In this document: in pieces, positions 55,603-64,000 of the stretch
How the letters are laid out: each line of letters begins with the position of its first letter
Position numbering within the stretch: position 1 is the stretch's first letter
Origin: Hydractinia symbiolongicarpus
Taxonomy: Eukaryota > Cnidaria > Hydrozoa > Anthoathecata > Hydractiniidae
Length of the DNA: 64,000 bases
NCBI RefSeq assembly: GCF_029227915.1
Contig: NC_079882.1
Location: 2,356,001 to 2,420,000 of the forward strand
Direction: 5' to 3'
The notes under the pieces: generated by a model
Told to the model about the DNA's origin: nothing
The model's input: the letters and a program-made list of their open reading frames with translations, nothing else
Database searches by the model: none
Program-made: the position numbers and the translations under genes

Positions 55603-57207
55603 GCAAAGAAGGTGCAGAGTATAAAGCAGTAGATATATGTTTGTTAAAGTTAAATTATTAGAAAGATATATATTATATGTTACCATCTATTTGACTCGGT
55701 TATATAGGTAGTAACATAAATCTTGTGTAATACAAAGTTTGTGTCTTTTTTAGAAGTTATAGAAGTTGTTCTATATCTTTTTGTTCTATATCTTTTTTAT
55801 ATTATTTTGCACTTTAAGCGTAATAGGTAATGTCGATACCGGATTTGATTTATAATGTATTATTGTTGCTGACGCAAGCATGACCAATTTTGTTACCTTT
55901 ATGGAATCCCATTCTAACATTTTAGAGGGTTTTATTAGCACATTCTGAATACGCCAACGCATCTGTACCTGCAACAGACTGCGAAATTAGCCCTCATAGT
56001 CACAACTAATCTGCGGAATATCATGGTGCAATCTACTGACCGCTAATCGGCTTGTGTGGCAAGCAAGCAAAATGGAACAATGCTACACGTACCTCTAGCG
56101 GTAATTTAATGTAGTTACAATCGGAGTGGATGAAGAGCCAGCCTTTAGGGTAGAATTAAAACTTCCTGTTTCTTACTTACTTTACATACAATATTTTAAC
56201 CGACCACACACCGGTTTATCAAAAGTAATGCGTTACCATTTCGCCTAAATCTTGTCCACAGTACAGTAAAAGTAACTCAATTTTAGATTTTGTATAAGAA
56301 TGGAAATTGTGTGCTGCATATGAAGTGATAGAAGTAAAAATCTGTCAGATTTCCTGATTATTTGGTTTCCTAAGCAACAACGTCGTTATTCAAGGTACTA
56401 ACGTTTTAAATTTTCTTTTATTTGTTAAATTTCGGGGATTTTTTCTTGTTTCTTGACGTGCCCTTAGAATCCACATCAAAGTATAACTCAGTAATTAATA
56501 ATTTCTCTAATACAGTGAAATTTTCCACGGTCCATCTGGCTGCTGGATACAATATGTGAAACGGCATATTACGTTAAAAGATGAATTTATGGCAACAGAA
56601 ATGCTCCGACGCAGCAGATTGACTAATTAGGGTGGCAATGTGAAGTGTTTCTTCTGAGGGTATCCATTCTTAAAGAAACTAACCAATATAAGGATAGATT
56701 CAGCCATATTGAGTGGCTAAACAAGAACTTTACACTATATTATCACGGAAAAGTGTATGTCGACGCGCGAAAAACCTAGTACAGAAACGTGTTTGTAGGA
56801 AAATATTTATTATTTTCTTTGAAGGATTAATGGACTATAGATCCATTCATAAACAGGAACACACGTCGTAGGCTTAAATCGAGCTGCAAACCTGCGGCTT
56901 TTTATATACTAATAACACGGCGGCTGTGTCAAAGCTTGACCTTGATAATGATCTCAACTACGTGTTGCGTAATATGTAACATTGCTTTCATGATTTGTGG
57001 CTGCAAGAAAAGCCTAGATGTTGGTACAGCTGTGTACAGACGGACGGATGAAGAAACAAACAACTTCCCTTGGAAACGCAATTAGCACATAATATAGTTG
57101 TGCGCAACCATTTTAAACAAAAATGGTATATATTACGAGTTTCCGTGGCACGACCTTTTTTCCTTCGTCAAATAGACAGAATACAGCTATTACAACTACT
57201 TTAATTC
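55603..57207. other. Intergenic DNA, nothing recognised
   Basis: No ORF with coding character or RNA gene seen. Confidence 0.5.
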
Positions 57208-57718
57208 TTCGAATAAACGCCCGGGCGTTTAACAGAGGGGGCGTTTATTAGCGTTTTTACACTTCGTCTCTCTCGCAGTTTTTAAGGATACCTATAGTTG
57301 ATAATATATAATTCACAACAGAAAATAAGAGATATTCACATGTTTTAGAGAATGAACTTCAAAAGCGAAAAACTAAATTTCCAACCTCTTTTAACCTTAG
57401 GAAAAAGGGTGTTTATAGAATATTTCCTTATTTTAACGATGTATCAATATGAGACATAGTGTTTAGTTGTATTTATGAAATTTCTATATTATAATAGCAC
57501 CATTAAAATTGTCTTTTAATTAAAAGAGCAAAACAATAACAATTATTGATTTTTTCATATACTTTTACTATCGCCTCGAATAAACGGTCCCTTAAGAGGG
57601 AGGGGCGTCTATTCGAGGGGGGAGGGCGTCTTATTGCGGAGGCGTTTATTTAAAAAATGACTGAGAAAGGGGCGTCCATTCGATTAGGGCATTTAATAGA
57701 AGGGGGCGTTTATTCGAA
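57208..57718. mobile_element. MITE-like repeat with TTCGAATAAACGCC termini
   Basis: TTCGAATAAACGCCC at the left is mirrored by GGGGGCGTTTATTCGAA at the right (511 bp). Extra internal copies of GCGTTTATT/GGCGTCTATTCGA lie at 57590-57680. No ORF; target duplication not identified. Confidence 0.6.
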
Positions 57719-58443
57719 CCATTATGGTATTTCGTGTATATACAGTAACTTTTATATTGGTCGCCTGTTCTAACGTTTTTAATTCAGAAATCTAGTAAAA
57801 GCCTTATAGTTAACCTGCCGATGACATCAAAAAATGAAAGTTTGTGCAAAGTCTTATACAATAGGTATTATGTTACACCATTACCAAGAAACAAAAGAAT
57901 AAGCAATAAACAAAAGGTGCCAAATTAAGGGCGCTAAAAATGGGTGTTAATTTTTAACCTCACAAAAGTTGAATTAATGGCGGTAAAAAGGTCTCAAGCA
58001 CTGAGGACAAAAACAACATCTTTATTTAAAGTATGATATAAGATGCCAAAAATGGCTGAAAAGAACATAAAGATTTCCCATATTCTAAGTATCCGAATTC
58101 AACAACCCTGTAAAAGAATAGAAATGTGCCACATAAAGCCAGTCGAGACAACAAGAAATAGCTAGCTACAGCTCTTCTGTGGTTGACAGGAAATTTAACT
58201 TTGCATAAACTGGAGAGTCTAGACGTCTATGTGGTTGTAAAGTATTTTTAATTTCTTGCACTTTGATCTTTTGGTTGCTTCGTTTATTACATTTAATTTT
58301 TTATAATGTGCGAGAATTCAGTGTAGCATCAATGACACGTGGAGGTTAGGTTAAACGGCTTGGTAGCCCCTTAAATCCACGAAAAAGTTCATTCCGTATA
58401 AACAACGTTAAAGACAAAGATTTTGACGTCTTTAAAAGTTGCA
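57719..58443. other. Intergenic DNA, nothing recognised
   Basis: AT-rich spacer before the Kolobok element. Confidence 0.5.
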
Positions 58444-58747
58444 TTAAAGGGAAACTAAGGTCAAAAATTTTTTTTTCATAAAAACGTTTATTATACTATT
58501 TAAAAAAGATACCTTAAATTTTTTTTCAAAAAAAATGTATTTTTATGAGGATTTTAGTGTAAAAAGGTTATTATTACATCTCCGTTAGAGTACATAAAAA
58601 AACTCTACGATGGAGAGCAATGACGTATGATCCGCGAGTGAGTAAGTGAAACCATACTATAAGGTTCGCCTGATTTGATGTATGAAGACATAAAAGATGA
58701 ATTTTACTTCTTAACTATAATTGTACATTTTGTCTTTACTACTCAAA

Positions 58748-61548
58748 ATGCCAAGTTGCCTGGCATATGGATGTTCGCAAACCACTGGGAGAGTAACTGC
58801 TAAAAAAAGTTTTTTCATGATCCCAAAGCCAGTGAATACAACTGAGAAACTTCGCGCAGCACAATGGTTGCATAATATTGGTACTGGATTGAATGTAGAA
58901 ACATTTCCATTTGGGAAAAATAAAGTTGTATGTGAAGACCACTTCCATCCTGACTGCATAAAAGATGATTTAAAAGGACGTCTAACGGGGATACCATCGA
59001 AACGGAAAGAGCTACTTTGTGGAGCAGTTCCAACTATTTTTAAACACAAAACTTACGAATTTATTAACATGGATGGCACTACCGTATTAAAACGTGATTC
59101 ATCTTTAAAAAGAAAAATGCAGGAAGAATGCCTACATGTGAGTTACAAAAATCATGTTTTTTAATTTCAACCTTTTCTGGTACAACTCTTTTAGCGAACA
59201 TATTTAATTAGATAGCCTGGTTTCTATATTGTAATTAAAATATAAATGTGTTTCGTAATTTTTTTTAAGTAGTGAAAACAAGTGGAAATTTTATAAAAAT
59301 TTCCATGAAAAATTCTTAATAAAATTTGGAAAAATGCACGAATGGTATTACTTTTGATTATCATATGTTATTTTTGTTATCAATGTTAATGAAAACCAGG
59401 TTAAGTTTTCATGCGCACCTGGCTGGACTTCGAAGAAAAATATAAGGGTTGATCTACACTTCATTTTTTTATTCTAGACCGTAAAGAAGTTACTTAGTGA
59501 AAACAAAGAAACCACACTTTCACAGACATTACCGACATCATCATGCGTCACGGAAAATTCAAGTACAAACCAACTTGGGCTAACAATTGATCTTTGTTCT
59601 AATGAAAATGAGGTAAGAATATAAATCCTGGAAACAAGGTTGGTGACATTGAAAGATGTATCCAAGTATAATTTTTTTTTTTTTATTTTAGTCTATTGAA
59701 CAGCGTTTCAAAGACATTGGAATTCAGTGTTGTATTAGAAACGCCGTTTCAAATGTTGCAGCTCAAACAGGATGTGAAGAAAGAAATGATTTTAGCGCCC
59801 AATTCCCAGAGATATATTCACCAGATACCTGTCAACTGGACCCCACTTACAAATTAAAGGTTAAAGCTACGTCAACTCCCAAAAAGAACATTTTTGAAGT
59901 AAATAATGTAAACATTTTGGAAACTACCACAGATATATCTATCACTTCTCTATCGCTTACAGCAGACAGTAGTCAGTTAGAAGACGCCATTGAGGAGGAT
60001 AAAGAATATGTGCCTGGTAATTGCTCAAATGAAGACGACATGGAGGAGGATGAAATAGATCTTATAAAAGCAAAAAAGTTTGTAGTTTACGAAAGCATGT
60101 TGGAACAACTATTTAGTTTTGTTCGATGTCCTGAATGCAACTCCTCAGTCACCGTTGAAAAAAGCCATGTCGGCACAAGTATGCATTGTAAATTCACATG
60201 TTTGCTGCACACTCATGTCTTCAAATGGAATACCCAGCCTCTACTCGGGAAACTACCAGCATTTAATTTGCTATTGTCTGCGACAATTTTCTTTTCTGGT
60301 GAAACATATGATAGGATACGAAAGCCATTAGAATTTGCTGGAATGAATTTCATCAATCACACAACATTTTATTCTATACAGAGAACACTTGTTATTCCCA
60401 CTGTCAACAAACAATTCCAAGAATGCATCAAAGAAGCGCGTCTTGAATCAAATGGTACGGACAACGCCATTCTTGGTGATGGAAGATTTGATTCACCTGG
60501 TAAATCAGCAAAATATTGTACTTATTCGTGCCAGTCTCCTACAACAAAAAAAATCATTGCCACCTCAACTATACAAGTTTCTAAAGGAAAAGGTTCGGCA
60601 CCACTCGAATTACAGGGCTTCAAGAACTGTCTTGCTGAATTAGAGGAAGATGGATACAAAGTTAATACTGTAGCTACCGACCGCAATAGGCAACTTGCAA
60701 AATGGCTGCGTGTAGAAAGGAACGATATCAGCCATAAATTTGATCCATGGCATTTTGCGAAAAACATTAAATCAAAACTGAGACCACTTGGCCTAAGAAA
60801 GGGATGTAAAATTCTGCAGGAATGGATCAAACCCGTCGGTAATCACCTATTTTGGTGTGCTGAAAATTGTGATGGAGATGCAGAAAAGTTAGTGGACATG
60901 TGGAAATCATTGTTACACCACGTGACAAACCGTCACAAATTCAAATGCTACAAAAAATATAAGCGTTGTGCTCATAAAAGTTACACTAAAGAACAAGTAA
61001 GACGAAAAAAGTGGATCGAAAAGGATAGTCCTGCTTATAATAACCTGGAGAAGGTGATAATGGATGCGAAAAACCTAAATGACATGGTACATTTGACGAA
61101 ACCTTATCACACTGGAAGTTTGGAAGTATTCCATTCCCTGATAAATTGTTATGCACCCAAACGCCAAGAATTTGAATTGAACGTGATGGCCTCGCGGGTA
61201 AATTTAGCTATTCTCGATCACAACTGTAACGTAGACAGAAAGCAGGCTGTTATCACTAAGGAGAGAAGTGGTTGCGGCGCTTTGGGCGAGAAGAGATGGC
61301 GATATTTATCAAGTAAACTTTCAAAGGAGTGGATTGCGAAGCCAGTCATGGAAGCAAAATCTCATGATTTTATTGAAAAGTTGCTTATGGAGGTAGTGCA
61401 ACGAAAACTAGATGGCCAAAACATCTACAAGAAAGTAGAAAATATAGAAGGCAGATTTGACACTCCAAGGAATATTGCGTATACAGATCGTCCAGAAAAA
61501 TTGAGTATACTTGAAAAAAATAAAAAAGTAAAACGATTTTCTAAGTAG
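58748..61548 (+). CDS. THAP-domain DDE transposase (Kolobok-like)
   Basis: Exons 58748-59137 (donor GTGAGT), 59478-59612 (donor GTAAGA) and 59692-61548, all phase 0, give 793 residues with no stop. ATG 58748 (MPSCLAYGC) is chosen because THAP domains begin M-P-x-C. C2CH zinc ligands are C4, C9, C62 and H65, followed by AVPTIF near 93-98. A long acidic linker is followed by a zinc-like cluster CPECNSSV...HCKFTC (near 320-345) and the catalytic core. The core has ILGDGRFDSPGKSAKYCTYS (D438/D442), VATDRNRQLAKW (D505), HKFDPWHFAKNIKSKL and HTGSLEVFHSLINCYAPKR (E653). The THAP domain should bind the terminal repeats and the core cut and join DNA at TTAA. Its 3' end overlaps the antisense gene by up to 140 bp. 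Confidence 0.9.
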
Positions 61549-62416
61549 ATTTGATTTGTTTGTTATACACTTTTTTTTATAAGAACAAGGAAATTTGGCT
61601 TGTATATTTTCTGTATATTTTCCATCTTTTTCTGGGAAACTTTCACGAATTTTTTTCACAACGCATGCCGGTATAACAACTCTACATCCTTTTCCCAGTG
61701 TTTCATAGTAATGCACCCAAGCCGTATATTGTCTGTATGCTGAAAAGCGTAGTTGTCTAAAAAGAATATAATATGTTTTGTTGTTGTGGAACCTAGGCGT
61801 TACAAAATGTTGTATATATATTTTTAAATATTCTTTGACTCACATTCAGTAAACGAACTTTTATGTAGATAAAGAACGCATTTTTTTTTCGCATATGAAG
61901 TAATATTTTATATTTGTTTTGAAAGGTAGAATAATAAGCTTACTTGTTTTGAAAAGATTTTATATCCTTGAAATTATTTTGATATCTGCGATGTCTAATG
62001 CTTGCTGTCTCTAATACGGTGCGATTTAAACAAAGAATATTAAAATCTTTATGCAAGGTAATACATGTATTCTCTTCCAGCTTTTCTCCCAGTAAAGTTG
62101 TAAACTCCAAACAACACTTGCATTCTGCAACAGTCATTAACTCGTGTATATCACATTTTTTACACTTACACCAATGTAAGTTTTCTAACCTGCTTGAGTC
62201 TAAATCCTCATCTTCGTCGTCGTCTGAAATATCATTCGCAGTTTTTGATGAACAAATGTTTTTCAACTGACTTTCAGTATATTCAGGTTCGTTATCATAA
62301 CACCCTTTGCAAATACTTTCATCTGTTTCAGAACTATATACTTCGCTATGTTCACTAGCACAACTACTTTCTTCGCTGCTATCCATGTCTAAGTGATTTT
62401 GAGTCTCGCGGCTCAT
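61408..62416 (-). CDS. P2X7 intracellular ('ballast')-like zinc protein carried by the transposon
   Basis: Exon 1 is 62416-61944 (donor GTAAGC) and exon 2 is 61756-61408 (acceptor TTCTTTTTAG); joined they give 273 residues. Residues 1-75 are Ser/Glu/Asp-rich. LENLHWCKCKKCDIHELMTV through AECKCCLE (C83, C85, C88, C99, C101, C102) and CITLHKDFNILCL (C118, C129) form the cysteine cluster. Across the splice comes FSAYRQYTAWVHYY, GKGCRVVIPACVVKKIRESF and PEKDGKYT. This order (WCxCxxC, ExxCC, CIxxHxxF, AYRxYxxW, IPxCxxxxIRxxFP, GxY) is that of the vertebrate P2X7 C-terminal cytoplasmic domain, which binds zinc and guanine nucleotides. There are no channel spans, so it is a soluble stand-alone version. 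The tail after KYTEN is hydrophobic and antisense to the transposase, so the true 3' end may be earlier. Confidence 0.72.
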
Positions 62417-62620
62417 ACGTCATAATTCTGTATGGTTCACGAGGAACCGTGAATGGAGTACACGGTTAATTTCAGAAAACCTTAGAACTTTAATGGGCTA
62501 AAACAGCCTAAATAATGAAAATTAAGAGTTAATTTTTTTTTCAATAGTTTATTTAGATGTTATACAACGTTCTTAATTTTTTTTTAATAACATTTTTTTT
62601 TGACCTTAGTTTCCCTTTAA

Positions 62621-63314
62621 ACTACATGGACCTAAATTATTCATCTACTCATATCTCAGACAGCTTTAATTTTTCGTTAACCTAATATTTTGTCACTTGT
62701 TTAAAAATTTTTCACCACTACTACTATATAAACTACAAAAGCGAACGATAAAGTTTGTTATCATGCGATGGCGCCAAATTTTATTGTTAAATCACTGTGT
62801 ACATTGACCCGTGACAATCACAATAAAGAGAAATATATCCTGTTATTTTTTAATTTAGCTACTTGTTGGGCAAATGTGTAAAAGTATTCAATTATTAATA
62901 ATTCAGCACTTACAAAGATATAAACAAAATTGATTTACAGTGAGGGCCAGACGACCATTGCCGCAGAGCAGTACGCTTCTCCTTTAAAAGTTCAATACAA
63001 GGTGATTTCGTATTAAAAGCATATTCTGTGATTTAAGTTTAAGGGTGTACTTGTGGATTATATTTATTCTTATTAGCAAAAAAATTTTTCAAACTTGCAA
63101 GGTATTTACATCACTTTTATTACTTCTAACGAATAAACAGATCCATCCGTTGCTGTATATTTCTCTATTAACAGATCTATTAAGCTATTTATAAATTTAT
63201 ACACATTAACCCGGTCATTGATTCAAAGACCAAATTGAAATCTACATCTTTTACATCTCTTTACATTGATAAATATTTATTACTTTAATAAATAATTTTT
63301 GATGATTATGAAAA
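62621..63314. other. Intergenic DNA downstream of a minus-strand gene
   Basis: AT-rich, nothing recognised. The 3' UTR of the exon at 63315-63551 should lie here. Confidence 0.5.
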
Positions 63315-63551
63315 TTAGACTGCACCAAACGGAACATCTTCCTCTTTTACCCTAGTCAGTATATTGTCGTAACTGTAATATTTGTTTCGCCAAAATTGCT
63401 TCGACTTGTGAAAACCTAGAATATCTAATTTGCTGTTAACCAGCAGTTCAGGTTTTATGTCGCATGCTATTGATGTGAAAGATGAACATCTTGAATTGAT
63501 TGTAGATGACCATATTGATGACAGATTACTTCTGCTGATGTAAACTTCTCC
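63315..63551 (-). CDS. Terminal exon of an unidentified minus-strand gene
   Basis: An acceptor (TTTATTTTAAG on the minus strand) ends at 63552. The following frame GEVYISRSNLSSIWSST... stays open for 78 codons and ends FWRNKYYSYDNILTRVKEED then VPFGAV and TAA (63315-63317). There is no internal Met, so it can only be an internal or terminal exon. Composition is clearly protein-like with two cysteines. The family is not recognised; upstream exons lie at higher coordinates, perhaps beyond 64000. Confidence 0.5.
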   Translation of the reverse strand, partial: GEVYISRSNLSSIWSSTINSRCSSFTSIACDIKPELLVNSKLDILGFHKSKQFWRNKYYSYDNILTRVKEEDVPFGAV

Positions 63552-64000
63552 CTTAAAATAAACAATAAAATAATCTTGAACTAATCAACCAACAGACTCT
63601 ATCAATGTGGTCAAAATAAATTAGTGAACCTTATTGTTTCCCGCAGGGCGACTTAAGTTAGAAAGCTCCCCTCTGTAAATTACCCTATAGTGCGACATTT
63701 CACGCAGGCCCTTTTACGCTGCGTTAAAATGTTTACCCCTTGAAACAACGTGTAAAAGAGGGCCGATACGAGAGTTAATTAAGACGTTATAGAACCTCAA
63801 GTTTTTTTGTTTTTTTTGTGGTGAAATTTTGAAATAATGTGACGCCATTGTCCACCTTAACCATAAAAACAAATGTTCTGACGAGGTAAACACAGAAAGA
63901 TTGTTACGGGGACAGTTTGTAATCAAAACTTTGATTCTGATAATCCTTGTAAAGGAGATATATGTACTAAAACGGTTATTCTTCCAGTTCACAATTAAAT
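63552..64000. other. Probable intron or upstream region of the minus-strand gene
   Basis: A minus-strand frame at 63714-63992 (92 codons) shows no recognisable content, and no phase-consistent upstream exon was found. Confidence 0.35.

Larger units (their letters stand above)
58448..62616. mobile_element. Kolobok-type DNA transposon, complete, with an accessory gene
   Basis: A 4,169-bp element flanked by TTAA at 58444-58447 and 62617-62620. Termini AGGGAAACTAAGGTCAAAAA are inverted at the two ends. TTAA duplication, GGGAA-type ends and a THAP-DDE transposase together point to the Kolobok superfamily. It holds two convergent spliced genes: the transposase (58748-61548, plus) and a P2X7-ballast-like protein (61408-62416, minus). 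Both reading frames are intact by my splicing model, so this may be an autonomous or recently active copy. Confidence 0.9.

Noticed and set aside
58815-59049. Minus-strand ORFs across the THAP exon
   Set aside because: Shadows of the THAP coding exon.
59917-61548. Starting the transposase at the 59917 codon
   Set aside because: That codon is TTG; the frame is open upstream to a clear acceptor at 59691 and joins two upstream exons that encode the THAP domain.

Overview
The window is AT-rich metazoan nuclear DNA. Genes have GT-AG introns, intergenic space is long, and transposable elements and short dispersed repeats are dense. Gene content (Storkhead-box, PRRT3/4-like, MFSD8-like) and repeat flavour (Kolobok, PIF/Harbinger, Helitron, BEL/Pao, tRNA-SINEs, a 2A peptide in a mobile-element ORF) suggest a cnidarian, possibly a hydrozoan. 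That placement is inference; no species marker is present. All exon structures below were worked out by hand from splice signals and reading-frame phase.

Layout. 1-1360 (minus): large exon of an MFSD8-like transporter running off the left edge. 1.7-3.4 kb: non-autonomous element with inverted termini. 4.8-7.2 kb: tRNA-headed SINE, then three tandem copies of a roughly 565-bp repeat rich in TGACGTCA. 7383-10388: complete PIF/Harbinger transposon (TAA target duplication, foldback termini, a MADF-MADF-BESS partner protein and a DDE transposase with one frameshift). 10.7-14.8 kb: decayed Helitron with a 2A skip motif and a Rep domain. 14.8-15.6 kb: last three exons of an unidentified coiled-coil protein. 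16-24 kb: repeats, a decayed MADF fragment, a small spliced secreted-protein candidate, a CCAA microsatellite and a piggyBac-type MITE.

26664-32711 (plus): the only clear developmental regulator, a two-exon Storkhead-box (STOX) gene with a 3.9-kb intron that contains a repeat element. 34.1-35.0 kb: a short two-exon gene. 35495-41685 (minus): nearly complete BEL/Pao LTR retrotransposon with LTRs, 5-bp target duplication, tRNA-Phe-type primer site, polypurine tract and a frameshifted pol. 43236-46011 (plus): a nine-exon gene for an unrecognised secreted cysteine-containing protein. 46.7 kb: a second SINE. 54550-55602 (plus): intronless PRRT3/4-like multi-pass membrane protein.

58448-62616 is a complete Kolobok-type transposon with TTAA duplications. 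It carries a three-exon THAP-DDE transposase and, convergently on the other strand, a two-exon gene for a protein resembling the zinc-binding cytoplasmic 'ballast' region of P2X7 receptors. This pairing is the most unusual genetic arrangement in the window. A terminal exon of another minus-strand gene lies at 63315-63551.
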